This document shows, in pieces, positions 53,727-62,141 of a DNA stretch of 64,000 bases (within the stretch, counting starts at the first letter, position 1; every line of letters starts with the position of its first letter). The stretch spans positions 62,001 through 126,000 of the forward strand of contig NZ_ANAH02000028.1 in assembly GCF_000335475.2 (NCBI RefSeq), given 5' to 3'. Both the position numbers and the translations under genes were made by a program. The notes under the pieces are model-generated. The model was not told where the DNA came from, did no database searches, and saw only the letters and a list, made by a program, of their open reading frames with translations. The stretch comes from Cystobacter fuscus DSM 2262. GTDB taxonomy: Bacteria > Myxococcota > Myxococcia > Myxococcales > Myxococcaceae.

Positions 53727-55211
53727 ATGTCCTTCGTCCAGTTGCCCGAGAGCCTCATTACCTGTCGCAACCTCGTGGGTGGCGAGTGGCTCGTTCCGCG
53801 AGACGTTCCGCTCGCCGAGGTGCGCAGTCCCTATACCGGAGGGGTCATCGGCCGGGTGCCGATGACGTCCGAGGCGGGGGTGGCCCAGGCGGTGGAGGCG
53901 GCGCGGGCGGCGGCGCCCGGCTGGCGCGCCATGCCCCTGCGCGAGCGCACCACGCTCATGGCGCGCTTCCGCTCGCTGCTCGAGTCCCACCTGGAGCGCC
54001 TGTCGCACCTGGCCGCGAGCGAGGCGGGCAAGACGGTGGCCGAGGCGCGCGCGGGTCTGCTCAAGGGCCTGGAGGTGTGTGACTTCGCGCTGTCGTTGCA
54101 GAACCTGGACGCCGGCGGCGCCATGGAGGTGAGCCGCGGCATCACCTGCGAGTTCCGTCGCGAGCCCCTGGGCGTGGTGGCGGGCATCACCCCGTTCAAC
54201 TTCCCCGCCATGGTGCCGATGTGGATGATTCCCATCGCGCTCACGGTGGGCAACTGCTTCATCCTCAAGCCCTCGGAGAAGGTGCCGCTCACGGCGTGCG
54301 CGCTCGGGGAACTCCTGGTGGAGGCGGGCCTGCCGCGCGGCGTGTTCTCCGTGGTGCACGGCGGACGCGAGGCGGTGGAGGCCCTGGTGGCCCATCCGGA
54401 CGTGCGCGCGGTGGCCTTCGTGGGCTCGACCGCGGTGGCGCGGCGCGTGTACTCGGAAGGCAGCGCGCGGGGCAAGCGCGTGCTGGCGCTCGGTGCCGCG
54501 AAGAACCACCTCATCGTCGCGCCGGACGCCGACGAGGCCCTCACCTCGCAGGCCGTGGTGGACTCCTTCACCGGGTGCGCGGGCCAGCGCTGCATGGCGG
54601 GGAGCGTGATGCTCGCGGTGGGCAACGTGGATCACATCATCGAGCAGGTGCGCGAGCGCGCCTCGCGGCTGGAGTGCGGCCCCGGCATGGGGGCGATCAT
54701 CGACCGGGCGAGCCTCACGCGGCTGGAGACGGCCATCGCCACGGCGGAGAAGGCCGGCGCGCGGGTGGTGCTGGATGGGCGTGGCCAGCGTCCCGCGGGC
54801 GAGAAATGGGCGGGGGGCCACTGGCTCGGCCCCACCATCCTCGACGGGGTGCGCCCGGACATGGAGGCGGCGCAGCGCGAGCTGTTCGGCCCGGTGCTGT
54901 CCATCGTGCGTGTGCCCACGCTGTCCGCGGCGCTCGAGGTGGAGAACGCCTCGCCCTATGGCAACGCGGCCTCCATCTTCACCACCAACGGCGCGGTGGC
55001 GCAGGCGGTGGTGGAGGGCGCGCGCGTGGGCATGGTGGGCGTCAACGTGGGCGTGCCCGTGCCCCGCGAGCCCTTCTCCTTCGGCGGCACCGGCGAGTCC
55101 AAGTTCGGTCATGGCGACATCACCGGTGTCGCGAGCCTCGGCTTCTGGACGGACCTCAAGAAGGTCACCCGGAAGTGGAGCAACCGCACCGACGGCAGCT
55201 GGATGAGCTGA
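53727..55211 (+). CDS. mmsA: (Methyl)malonate-semialdehyde dehydrogenase, CoA-acylating
   Basis: 494 aa. Aldehyde dehydrogenase fold with the MmsA-type NAD site VVAGITPFNFPAMVPMWMIP, FILKPSEKVPLTA, FVGSTAVAR and catalytic Cys in TGCAGQRCMAGSV. C-terminal FGGTGESKFGHGDI is family typical. It oxidises methylmalonate or malonate semialdehyde with CoA to propionyl- or acetyl-CoA and CO2, in valine, beta-alanine or pyrimidine catabolism. It lies 40 bp upstream of a GTP cyclohydrolase II-like gene and is probably co-transcribed with the uracil catabolism cluster, where it could handle the three-carbon product. Confidence 0.92.
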   Translation: MSFVQLPESLITCRNLVGGEWLVPRDVPLAEVRSPYTGGVIGRVPMTSEAGVAQAVEAARAAAPGWRAMPLRERTTLMARFRSLLESHLERLSHLAASEAGKTVAEARAGLLKGLEVCDFALSLQNLDAGGAMEVSRGITCEFRREPLGVVAGITPFNFPAMVPMWMIPIALTVGNCFILKPSEKVPLTACALGELLVEAGLPRGVFSVVHGGREAVEALVAHPDVRAVAFVGSTAVARRVYSEGSARGKRVLALGAAKNHLIVAPDADEALTSQAVVDSFTGCAGQRCMAGSVMLAVGNVDHIIEQVRERASRLECGPGMGAIIDRASLTRLETAIATAEKAGARVVLDGRGQRPAGEKWAGGHWLGPTILDGVRPDMEAAQRELFGPVLSIVRVPTLSAALEVENASPYGNAASIFTTNGAVAQAVVEGARVGMVGVNVGVPVPREPFSFGGTGESKFGHGDITGVASLGFWTDLKKVTRKWSNRTDGSWMS

Positions 55212-55251
55212 CGCACGCCTTTCGCATCTCGAGTTCCAAGGAGGGCGAGTC

Positions 55252-56505
55252 ATGCCCGACAAGAAGGTCAGCAACCACATTCGTCTCACGTCCCACCCCG
55301 ACAGCGACACGCAGGTCCTCCCCATCCGCTGGGGAGACCCGGACCCCCTGCGCCGGGGCCCCGTCATCGCCACGCTGACCGAGCCCGCGCACCGCAACGT
55401 CGTCGGCACGCACTCGGGCTCCTACGCCATCTACCGCGCCATCGCCGTGGCCGCGGGCCAGCTCACGCAGGACCACCGCGCGGACCTCACCAACACGGCG
55501 CCCGCCGTGCAGGTGGGCCCCCACAAGTCCTGGGGGGACCCCAACCGCATCGTGTCCCTGGATCCGTGGGGCGCCGTGGCGCCGCAGGCCTTCCAGACCT
55601 ACGTGCAGCAGGGCATGGACATCCGGCCCTCCATCGCCATCACCCGCGCGCACATCAACATGCCGGAACTGCGCGACGCCATCACCGCGGGCCGCCTCAA
55701 GCCGGATGGGAAGATCCTCTGCGCCAACGGCGACGTGACCGTGGTGAAGGCCGCCATCGAGCCGGTGTGGTACCTGCCGGGAATCGCCAAGCGCTTCGGG
55801 CTGACCGAGGCGGCGCTGCGCCGCGGCCTCTTCGAGCAGACGGGCGGCATGTTCCCCGAGCTCATCACCCGCTCGGATCTGGACGTCTTCCTGCCGCCCA
55901 TCGGCGGCCAGACGCTCTACTTCTTCGGGGAGATGGACACCATTCCCAACCCCGACATCCCGCTCGCGGTGCGCGTGCACGACGAGTGCAATGGCTCGGA
56001 CGTGTTCGGCAGCGACATCTGCACCTGCCGGCCCTACCTCACGCACGGGATTGAAGTCTGCATCCAGACGGCGCAGGAGGGCGGCGCGGGCGTCATCGCC
56101 TACTCGCGCAAGGAGGGCCGCGCGCTCGGCGAGGTGACGAAGTTCCTCGTGTACAACGCGCGCAAGCGCCAGGAGGGCGGTGACTCGGCCGCCACCTACT
56201 TCCACCGCACCGAGTGCGTGGCGGGCGTGCAGGACATGCGCTTCCAGGAGCTGATGCCGGACTCGCTGCACTGGCTGGGCATCACCCGCATCCACCGCTT
56301 CGTGTCCATGAGCGACATGAAGCACGACGCCATCGTCAACTCGGGCATCGAAATCCTCGAGCGCGTGCCGATTCCGGATTCGCTCATCCCCGCGGACGCC
56401 CAGGTGGAGATGGAGGCGAAGAAGGCCGCCGGCTACTTCACCACCGGCAAGGTGGCCAGCGAGGCGGAACTGCAGGCGGTGAAGGGCAGGGCGCTCGATG
56501 CCTGA
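55252..56505 (+). CDS. GTP cyclohydrolase II-like protein, URC1 type
   Basis: 417 aa, much longer than RibA (about 200) because of an N-terminal extension of about 200 residues. The C-terminal half has the zinc-binding Cys set of GTP cyclohydrolase II, HDECNGSDVFGSDICTCRP, and the RxEGR-like SRKEGRALGEV. Long GCHII-like proteins of this kind without a DHBP synthase domain occur in the URC uracil catabolic pathway (URC1 of yeast and bacterial homologues), where the enzyme opens a uracil ribonucleotide instead of GTP. The neighbours downstream (DUF1688 and uracil phosphoribosyltransferase) support this over riboflavin synthesis. It overlaps the next gene by 8 bp. Confidence 0.85.
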   Translation: MPDKKVSNHIRLTSHPDSDTQVLPIRWGDPDPLRRGPVIATLTEPAHRNVVGTHSGSYAIYRAIAVAAGQLTQDHRADLTNTAPAVQVGPHKSWGDPNRIVSLDPWGAVAPQAFQTYVQQGMDIRPSIAITRAHINMPELRDAITAGRLKPDGKILCANGDVTVVKAAIEPVWYLPGIAKRFGLTEAALRRGLFEQTGGMFPELITRSDLDVFLPPIGGQTLYFFGEMDTIPNPDIPLAVRVHDECNGSDVFGSDICTCRPYLTHGIEVCIQTAQEGGAGVIAYSRKEGRALGEVTKFLVYNARKRQEGGDSAATYFHRTECVAGVQDMRFQELMPDSLHWLGITRIHRFVSMSDMKHDAIVNSGIEILERVPIPDSLIPADAQVEMEAKKAAGYFTTGKVASEAELQAVKGRALDA

Positions 56506-57694
56506 GGCGCCCGCGGCCGCCGTCTCCTATCTGCTCGGCCCCCTCGCCATCCGCGAGCGGTGCCGGGCCCTGCTGGAGCTGGGGCTCGCGGGCCGGCTCG
56601 AGCACTTCCGCGTGGACACGGCGCGGCTGCCCGCCGTGGCGGACTACGTGCTGGAGGTGACACGCGAGGCCTATCCCTCGCTCGACATCCCGGTGCACAG
56701 CCGCTGGGGCCACTTCGACGTGGGCGGCATCCGGCGCAACGCGGAGCTGGAGGCGCGGCTGGCCCCGCTGCCTCCCGCCGAGCGCGCCCGGGCGAAGTTG
56801 GATCTGGTGGTCACCAGCGTGCTCCTGGACGCGGGCAGCGGGCCCCGGTGGAAGTACCAGGAGCCCGGTGGCGGCACCTACGCGCGCTCCGAGGGCCTCG
56901 CCGTGGCCAGCTTCCGCATGTTCCTCGCGGGCGCGTTCTCCTCGGATCCCTCCCAGCCCCTGCGCGCGGACGCCGAGGGCCTGCGCCACTTGAGCCTCGA
57001 GGCGCTCGCGGAGGGCTTCCAGGTGACGGAGGACAATCCGCTCGAGGGCCTGGAGGGACGGCTCGAGCTGCTGCACGGCCTGGGCCGGGTGATGCCCAGG
57101 CCCGGGTCGCTCTTCGATCGCCTCGCGGTCCATGGCCGGCGGCAGGTGTCGGCGACGCAGGTGCTGGGGCAGGTGCTCCAGTCGCTGGGTCCCATCTGGC
57201 CGGGCCGCATCACCCTGGATGGGGTGAACCTGGGCGACGTGTGGCCGCACTCGGCGCTGGGGGCCCTGGATCATTCCGACTCCCTGGTGCCCTTCCACAA
57301 GCTGTCGCAGTGGCTCACCTACTCGATGCTGGAGCCGCTGGAGGAAGGCGGCCTCCAGGTGACGGGACTGGAGGCGCTCACCGGACTGCCCGAGTACCGC
57401 AACGGCGGGCTGCTGGTGGACGGGGGCGTGCTGGTGCCCCGGGACGAGCGGCTGCTCACGGACGCGTACCAGCCGGGTTCGGAGCCCATCGTGGAGTGGC
57501 GGGCGCTGACGGTGGCGCTGCTGGACGAGGTGGGCGAGCGCGTGCGCGAGCGGCTCGGGATGACGGCCGAGCAACTCCCGCTGGCCAAGGTGCTCCAGGG
57601 CGGCACGTGGAGCGCGGGCCGGAAGCTGGCCGCCCAGAAACGCCCGGGGGGCCCGCCACCCATCCGCATCGAGAGCGACGGAACCGTGTTCTGA
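56498..57694 (+). CDS. URC4/Urg3 (DUF1688) family protein
   Basis: 398 aa. It matches DUF1688 in length and pattern: N-terminal [20 protein letters not shown], then [44 protein letters not shown] and C-terminal [16 protein letters not shown]1688 proteins (URC4 in yeast, Urg3 in fission yeast) are required for uracil degradation by the URC pathway, but their reaction is unknown. The 8-bp overlap with the upstream GCHII-like gene indicates translational coupling. No other family is a good fit. Confidence 0.85.
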   Translation: MPEAPAAAVSYLLGPLAIRERCRALLELGLAGRLEHFRVDTARLPAVADYVLEVTREAYPSLDIPVHSRWGHFDVGGIRRNAELEARLAPLPPAERARAKLDLVVTSVLLDAGSGPRWKYQEPGGGTYARSEGLAVASFRMFLAGAFSSDPSQPLRADAEGLRHLSLEALAEGFQVTEDNPLEGLEGRLELLHGLGRVMPRPGSLFDRLAVHGRRQVSATQVLGQVLQSLGPIWPGRITLDGVNLGDVWPHSALGALDHSDSLVPFHKLSQWLTYSMLEPLEEGGLQVTGLEALTGLPEYRNGGLLVDGGVLVPRDERLLTDAYQPGSEPIVEWRALTVALLDEVGERVRERLGMTAEQLPLAKVLQGGTWSAGRKLAAQKRPGGPPPIRIESDGTVF

Positions 57695-57726
57695 GTTTCA
57701 ATGGAAAGAGGGAAGGGGAGAGCGCG

Positions 57727-58365
57727 ATGAAATACGCGGACAACTGCACGGTGGTGGACCACCCACTGGTGAAGCACAAGCTGACGCTGATGCGCCGCAA
57801 GGACACGAGCACGGCGTCCTTCCGTGCGCTGCTCCAGGAGATCTCCCTGCTGCTCGCCTATGAGGCGACGCGGGATTTGAAGCTGACGGAGGAGACCATC
57901 GAGACGCCGATGGCGCAGATGAACGCGCCGGTGCTCGAGGGCAAGAAGCTGGTGCTGGTGGCCATCCTGCGCGCGGGCCAGGGCATCCTGGATGGCATGC
58001 TGCAACTGGTGCCGAGCGCCCGCATCGGCCACATCGGCCTGTACCGCGACCCGAAGACGCTCTCGGCGGTGGAGTACTATTACAAGGTGCCCCACCAGCT
58101 CTCGGACCGCGACGTCATCGTGTGCGATCCGATGCTCGCCACGGGCAACTCGGCGGTGGCGGCGCTCACCCGCATCAAGCGCAGCAAGCCGGGCAGTCTG
58201 CGCTTCATGTGCCTGTTGGCCTGCCCCGAGGGCCTGGCCAACCTGCGCGAGCACCACCCGGACGTGCACGTCATCACCGCCGCGGTGGACGAGAAGCTCA
58301 ACGAGCACGGCTACATCGTGCCGGGCCTGGGCGACGCGGGCGACCGGCTCTTCGGCACCCGCTAG
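57727..58365 (+). CDS. upp: Uracil phosphoribosyltransferase
   Basis: 212 aa, typical of bacterial Upp. PRPP-binding loop [18 protein letters not shown], substrate motif [25 protein letters not shown], and the uracil-binding C-terminus [15 protein letters not shown]. It converts uracil and PRPP to UMP. As the last gene of the mmsA / URC1 / URC4 cluster it probably supplies the nucleotide that the URC1-type enzyme opens (URC6 role), though general pyrimidine salvage is the alternative. Confidence 0.95.
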   Translation: MKYADNCTVVDHPLVKHKLTLMRRKDTSTASFRALLQEISLLLAYEATRDLKLTEETIETPMAQMNAPVLEGKKLVLVAILRAGQGILDGMLQLVPSARIGHIGLYRDPKTLSAVEYYYKVPHQLSDRDVIVCDPMLATGNSAVAALTRIKRSKPGSLRFMCLLACPEGLANLREHHPDVHVITAAVDEKLNEHGYIVPGLGDAGDRLFGTR

Positions 58366-58414
58366 CCGCCGGGGCAGGGCGGGCCCTGGCTCCCGCCCGC
58401 TCGAGCCGCCGGGA

Positions 58415-59068
58415 CTACTCCGCCGTGCTGGAGGAGGCCTCGGGCCTGGCGGCCTGCTCGCGCACGCGCAGCGAGCCCACCAGCGAGTCGATCCACCGGT
58501 GGCTGATGCCGTAGTTCTTGTCCGGGCAGGCGAAGTGGTGCGCCATGTGGTGCGCCCGCAGGGCCTTGCCCCAGGCCGTCCACGGCTTCTTGTAGTGCAC
58601 CGCCCAGTGCAGGTAGTCGTACGCGAGGTAGCCCGCGACGATGCCGACGAAGTAGGGAATGGTGGCGTCCGGCCGGCCCACCAGCCACAACAGCCCGGCG
58701 ATCACGATGGCCAGCGGGATGCTCGCGCCCAGCGGCATCACCAACCGCTGCGGATCATCCGGGTACGTGTGGTGGTAGCCATGGATGATGGCGTGGAAGC
58801 GCCGGGTGAGCGGACCGTTGCCCTCCCAGTGGAAGAGGTGGCGGTGCAGCGTGTACTCCATGAAGCACCACGTGAGGTAGCCCAGGGGGGCGAACAGGAG
58901 GACCTGTTTCACCTGGGTCGTCCCGCTCCACAGGGCCCAGGCCAACAGGCCCGAGATGAGCGGGATGTAGAAGGCGAAGGGGGTGGCGGGATGGATCTTC
59001 GAAGCGGCTTCGAGGAAGTCGTTCTCGAACATCCTCGCGGAGGCATGACGCTCGTACTCGGTCTTCAT
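58415..59068 (-). CDS. Fatty acid hydroxylase superfamily membrane protein (FA2H/Scs7-like)
   Basis: 217 aa from ATG 59068; longer in-frame extension upstream is antisense to another gene and rejected. Four or so membrane helices (FYIPLISGLLAWALW, VLLFAPLGYLTWCFMEY, LAIVIAGLLWLVG, PYFVGIVAGYLAYDY). Diiron histidine clusters: YTLHRHLFHW, HAIIHGYHHTYPDD, HWAVHY, HHMAHHF. The HGYHHxxPxDxxRLVMP stretch is specific for fatty acid alpha-hydroxylases. Myxobacteria are rich in 2-hydroxy fatty acids, which this enzyme could make. Convergent with upp; GC-rich inverted repeats lie in the 49-bp gap. Confidence 0.85.
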   Translation of the reverse strand: MKTEYERHASARMFENDFLEAASKIHPATPFAFYIPLISGLLAWALWSGTTQVKQVLLFAPLGYLTWCFMEYTLHRHLFHWEGNGPLTRRFHAIIHGYHHTYPDDPQRLVMPLGASIPLAIVIAGLLWLVGRPDATIPYFVGIVAGYLAYDYLHWAVHYKKPWTAWGKALRAHHMAHHFACPDKNYGISHRWIDSLVGSLRVREQAARPEASSSTAE

Positions 59069-59251
59069 GGGCGTACCAGCAGGGAAGATGGAAGGTCGGG
59101 GGCGGTCAGCCCCCGGCCAAAACACCGCCATCCTCCTTATAAGGCCCGGGGTCAAGGGGGCTCGTGACGAAACGGGGGGGAGGGCCGCCTGGCCGGAAGG
59201 TGTCTCCCACTGAGCATCGGGCCACGGCATCCTGGCGTCCAGGAGGCAGGG

Positions 59252-60883
59252 ATGACCGGACGCGGGGCGTGGCTCGTCGTGGACGTGGTGGGGGTGGCGG
59301 GGGTGGACACCCTCGGAGCGCTCCTTCCGGGGGCTCCAGGGGCCGCCCAGGCCCGGGCCTGGATGATGGCCGAGGTGAACGCCGCCGTGGAGGGCCTGCT
59401 GTCGGCGGGCTTCGAGCGCGTGTGGGTGAGCGATGCCTCGTGCTCCACTGTTCCCTTCCCAGGCGGGGAGGCACTCCATCCCGGGGCCGAGCCGTGCTCC
59501 GGGGAGGATCCCTTCGCGCCCTCGTGGCTCGAGGACGTCCAGGCGGTGGCGTGCGTGGGCATGCACGCGGCGGCCGGGACGGGGGGCTTTGGCGCGCATA
59601 CCGGGGGGCCGCTGTGTGTCTGGACGTGCGCGGGCCGGACGCTGTCCGAGGCGGAGCTCGTGCTGGCGCTGGCGGCGGAGGCAGGGGTACCCGCCGTGTT
59701 CGTCTCGGGGGACGACGTGCTGCGGGCGGGGCTGGAGGGGCGGGTGGGCTATGTGTGCACCAAGACGGCCGTGTCCACCGAGCGGGCCGTGTCGCGTGCT
59801 CCCGAGGAGGTCCACGAGGAGCTGCGGCGCGCGGCCGCCCGGCCCGGCCAGGACCAGACGCCGCTTCCGGACGCTCCGCTCGTCCTCTGCTTCAAGAGCG
59901 GACACCAGGCGACGCTCGCCGAGCGCACCGGCGCCCGCCGGCTGGATGCGTACCGCGTGGAGGTGTCGGGCCGCACCTTCCGGGAGCGCTATACCCACGC
60001 CCGGCGGGCCGTGGCGGCCGCGGGCCGGGTGCTGCCCGGGGCGGGGCCGGGCTCCTTCGTCTTCAACCCGGAAGCGCTGGCCCTCCTGCGGCTGCCGGGA
60101 CCTTCCGAGGCTCCGCCTCCGGCGCGGGAGCGGGAAGCGGAGCGAGCCCTGGGCGCGTTCCTCGCGCTGACGGCCGGGGAGGACGATGCGTCCCGGGCGC
60201 TGCGCGCGCTGACGCTGCACATGCTGGAAGGTCACGCCCCGGGGGTCTTCGCGCGCTGGGGGCTGGGCGCCCGCGTGGAGGAGGCGGTGGAGGCTCTCAC
60301 GGGGGTGTCCCTGGAGTTTCCCGCCGGGTTGCCCCCGGAGGTGGGCATGTCCCGGGTGGATGCCTGGTACGTGCGGGGCGAGCGCGATTTGTCGACTGCT
60401 CCCCTGGCACCCGCGGCGCTGCGTGACTACCTGCTGCACCTGGATGACGAGGGGTATGGGCTTCATGGGTGGCTGCTGGGTGAAATCGCCGCCACGCGGG
60501 GTGTGGACGTGCGCTTGTCCATCCCCGAGCGGGTGTTTCGCGGCGTGTCGCGCCGGGCGGACCTCTACTGGCTCACCCACCTGTTCTTGTTGGACACGCG
60601 CTACCTGCGCTCCCCGCCGCGAGCCCCGGACGCCAGCGCGTGGACGGAGGAATTGCTGGCGGCCACGCCCGAACTCATCGAGGGCATGGACCTGGACCTG
60701 GCGGCCGAAGTGGTCTTCTGCCTTCAGTGTGTGGGGGAGTCCGGAGGAGGCGCGCATGAGTCCCTCCTGGCATTGCTCGCCGCGTGTCAGCGGTCCGATG
60801 GTGCCGTGGGTGATGCGCATTCCACCGCGGCGGCCCTGCTCGCGTTCGCTGGCGCGCTTGAACGCACCGTCTCCGAGCGCTGA
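59252..60883 (+). CDS. M55 (DppA) D-aminopeptidase-like protein with helical C-terminal domain; metal site incomplete
   Basis: 543 aa. Residues 1-270 follow DppA: WLVVDVVGVAGV, MAEVNAAVEGLLSAGFERVW, LHPGAEPCSG, VGMHAAAGTGGFGAHT, VFVSGDD. Aligned by eye to B. subtilis DppA, Asp8 is kept (Asp11), Glu10 is Val13, His60 (DSH) becomes Ser in VSDASC, while His104 (GMHA) and Glu133 (LSEAEL) are kept. Two of five zinc ligands are therefore missing and peptidase activity is doubtful. The C-terminal 270 residues are all-helical (DEGYGLHGWLLGEIA, WLTHLFLLDTRYL, AAEVVFCLQCVGE) and resemble alpha-toroid repeats of unknown role. Function unknown; a binding role is possible. Confidence 0.7.
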   Translation: MTGRGAWLVVDVVGVAGVDTLGALLPGAPGAAQARAWMMAEVNAAVEGLLSAGFERVWVSDASCSTVPFPGGEALHPGAEPCSGEDPFAPSWLEDVQAVACVGMHAAAGTGGFGAHTGGPLCVWTCAGRTLSEAELVLALAAEAGVPAVFVSGDDVLRAGLEGRVGYVCTKTAVSTERAVSRAPEEVHEELRRAAARPGQDQTPLPDAPLVLCFKSGHQATLAERTGARRLDAYRVEVSGRTFRERYTHARRAVAAAGRVLPGAGPGSFVFNPEALALLRLPGPSEAPPPAREREAERALGAFLALTAGEDDASRALRALTLHMLEGHAPGVFARWGLGARVEEAVEALTGVSLEFPAGLPPEVGMSRVDAWYVRGERDLSTAPLAPAALRDYLLHLDDEGYGLHGWLLGEIAATRGVDVRLSIPERVFRGVSRRADLYWLTHLFLLDTRYLRSPPRAPDASAWTEELLAATPELIEGMDLDLAAEVVFCLQCVGESGGGAHESLLALLAACQRSDGAVGDAHSTAAALLAFAGALERTVSER

Positions 60884-61110
60884 GACGCCATGTATGGCAT
60901 TTGGTTTCGTCAGACACGTGGTCGTGCCTGTCTGTTGAAGACCCGACGCGCCCTTTCGGGAACGTCTGGCGCTATACGGGCTGGATGTCAAACCTCGCAC
61001 CGCTAAGGCTTTTCTTGAGTTCCGGTGGATGCAAGGAAGGCCGTACATCCGCATTCTGCGGTCACGGCCCCCTGGTGAGACCCAGATGGCCGTGAGCCGG
61101 AGGTTGCGCC

Positions 61111-62094
61111 ATGGGGTTCACGTCTTTCAGGAGTCTTTGGAGCGGGATGGCCGGGCGTGGGGCTGCGTCACGGGGGGTGACGTGTCGATTGTCGTTGGTG
61201 CTGTCATTGATTGCCGTCGTGGCATGTGGCGTGGAGCAACCGCCCGACGAGATGCAGGTCCTGGAGTCGAAGTCGCAAACGTTTCAGGAAGACAATGGAT
61301 TGTCGCTCAATGGGCTGTCGCTCAATGGGTTGTCGCTCAATGGGCTGTCGCTCAATGGGCTGTCGCTCAATGGCTTGAACGACGCGGACTTCATCGCCTG
61401 GTTCAACAGCGCCGATGGCGGCAACCTGGCGGGCCATGAAGCGTTGATGAAGTACCTGGTGCGCTGCGCGGTGCCCGAGGGCCAGGTTCGTGTCTTCGTC
61501 AATCCGACCACGGGAGTACGCCATGTCTGGGAAGGCGGCATGGGATTGGCTCCCCTCTGGTCGGGCGGCAGTCCGGCCACCGTGGACGAGCAGCAGGTCA
61601 TCTCCGCGTGTCTGGCGGCCCACGCCAACAACTATGGGGTGCATGTCCCCATCTCCGTGCTGGGCCAGGACGCGTCGGGCGGCACCATCCCCTTCACGCG
61701 TCAGGAACTCATGAGCTTCGCCCAGCGCGAGGCGTGTTTCTTCGGCAACCTCTTCGTCCCGGGCGGTGCGGTGCTCTTCGCCGGCAACCACATGGACGCG
61801 CTGTCGCCCGAGCAGAGCACCCCGCGGCCGTGCGGCCTGCTCGGCCTGGGCACGGCGAGCAGCCCGGCCTGCACCCAGATACAGCGCATCGGTCAGTGCC
61901 TGGATCACTGCCAGCTGGAGCCCAATGGCAACTTCTACAGCGAGTGCACCTACAACGGTGTGACGTACAAGCCGCTCACCACCCGCATCCGCCTCTCGGA
62001 CGTGAATGTCTGCGGTGATGGCGTGTGCCAGGTGGGTGAGCGCAAGGGCACGGGTTACACCGCCGACAGCTGCGGCGTCGACTGCGGGACCTGA
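61111..62094 (+). CDS. Lipoprotein with LSLNG repeats and C-terminal CGDGxC module
   Basis: 327 aa. Lipoprotein signal with lipobox VVAC (Cys about residue 39). Residues 64-88 are five tandem LSLNG pentapeptides, followed by LNDADFIAWFNSADGGNLAG and a folded domain of about 200 residues with ALMKYLVRCAVPEGQ, AHANNYGVHVPISVLGQD and GAVLFAGNHMDALSP, containing several cysteines. The C-terminus CGDGVCQVGE then SCGVDCG is a Cys module seen in many exported myxobacterial proteins. The repeats may form a stalk or short beta-helix at the cell surface. Function unknown. Confidence 0.8.
   Translation: MGFTSFRSLWSGMAGRGAASRGVTCRLSLVLSLIAVVACGVEQPPDEMQVLESKSQTFQEDNGLSLNGLSLNGLSLNGLSLNGLSLNGLNDADFIAWFNSADGGNLAGHEALMKYLVRCAVPEGQVRVFVNPTTGVRHVWEGGMGLAPLWSGGSPATVDEQQVISACLAAHANNYGVHVPISVLGQDASGGTIPFTRQELMSFAQREACFFGNLFVPGGAVLFAGNHMDALSPEQSTPRPCGLLGLGTASSPACTQIQRIGQCLDHCQLEPNGNFYSECTYNGVTYKPLTTRIRLSDVNVCGDGVCQVGERKGTGYTADSCGVDCGT
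61300..61374 (+). repeat. Five 15-bp tandem repeats inside the lipoprotein gene
   Basis: Unit YTGTCGCTCAATGGS, five copies with changes only at first and last positions (TTG/CTG; GGG/GGC). In frame, so slippage would add or remove whole LSLNG units without breaking the gene; copy number may vary between strains. Confidence 0.95.
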
Positions 62095-62106
62095 GCCGCC
62101 GGAGGG

Positions 62107-62137
62107 GGGAGCGCGGCCGGGGGAAGGCCGCGCTCCC
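62107..62137. terminator. Bidirectional hairpin terminator
   Basis: Perfect 12-bp inverted repeat GGGAGCGCGGCC / GGCCGCGCTCCC with a 7-nt loop, exactly between the convergent lipoprotein (62094) and P450 (62142) genes. No long U-tract. Confidence 0.7.
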
Positions 62138-62141
62138 GGCT

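Noticed and set aside
55252-56505. Riboflavin biosynthesis ribA
   Set aside because: The protein is twice the usual length, has no DHBP synthase partner, and is linked to DUF1688 and upp, which fits uracil catabolism better.
58415-61054. An 879-codon minus-strand frame with the fatty acid hydroxylase at its C-terminus
   Set aside because: The first 660 codons are antisense to the M55-like gene and show no domain; the hydroxylase family length fits the ATG at 59068.
61300-61374. Possible CRISPR array
   Set aside because: The 15-bp units are directly adjacent without spacers and encode an in-frame peptide repeat.
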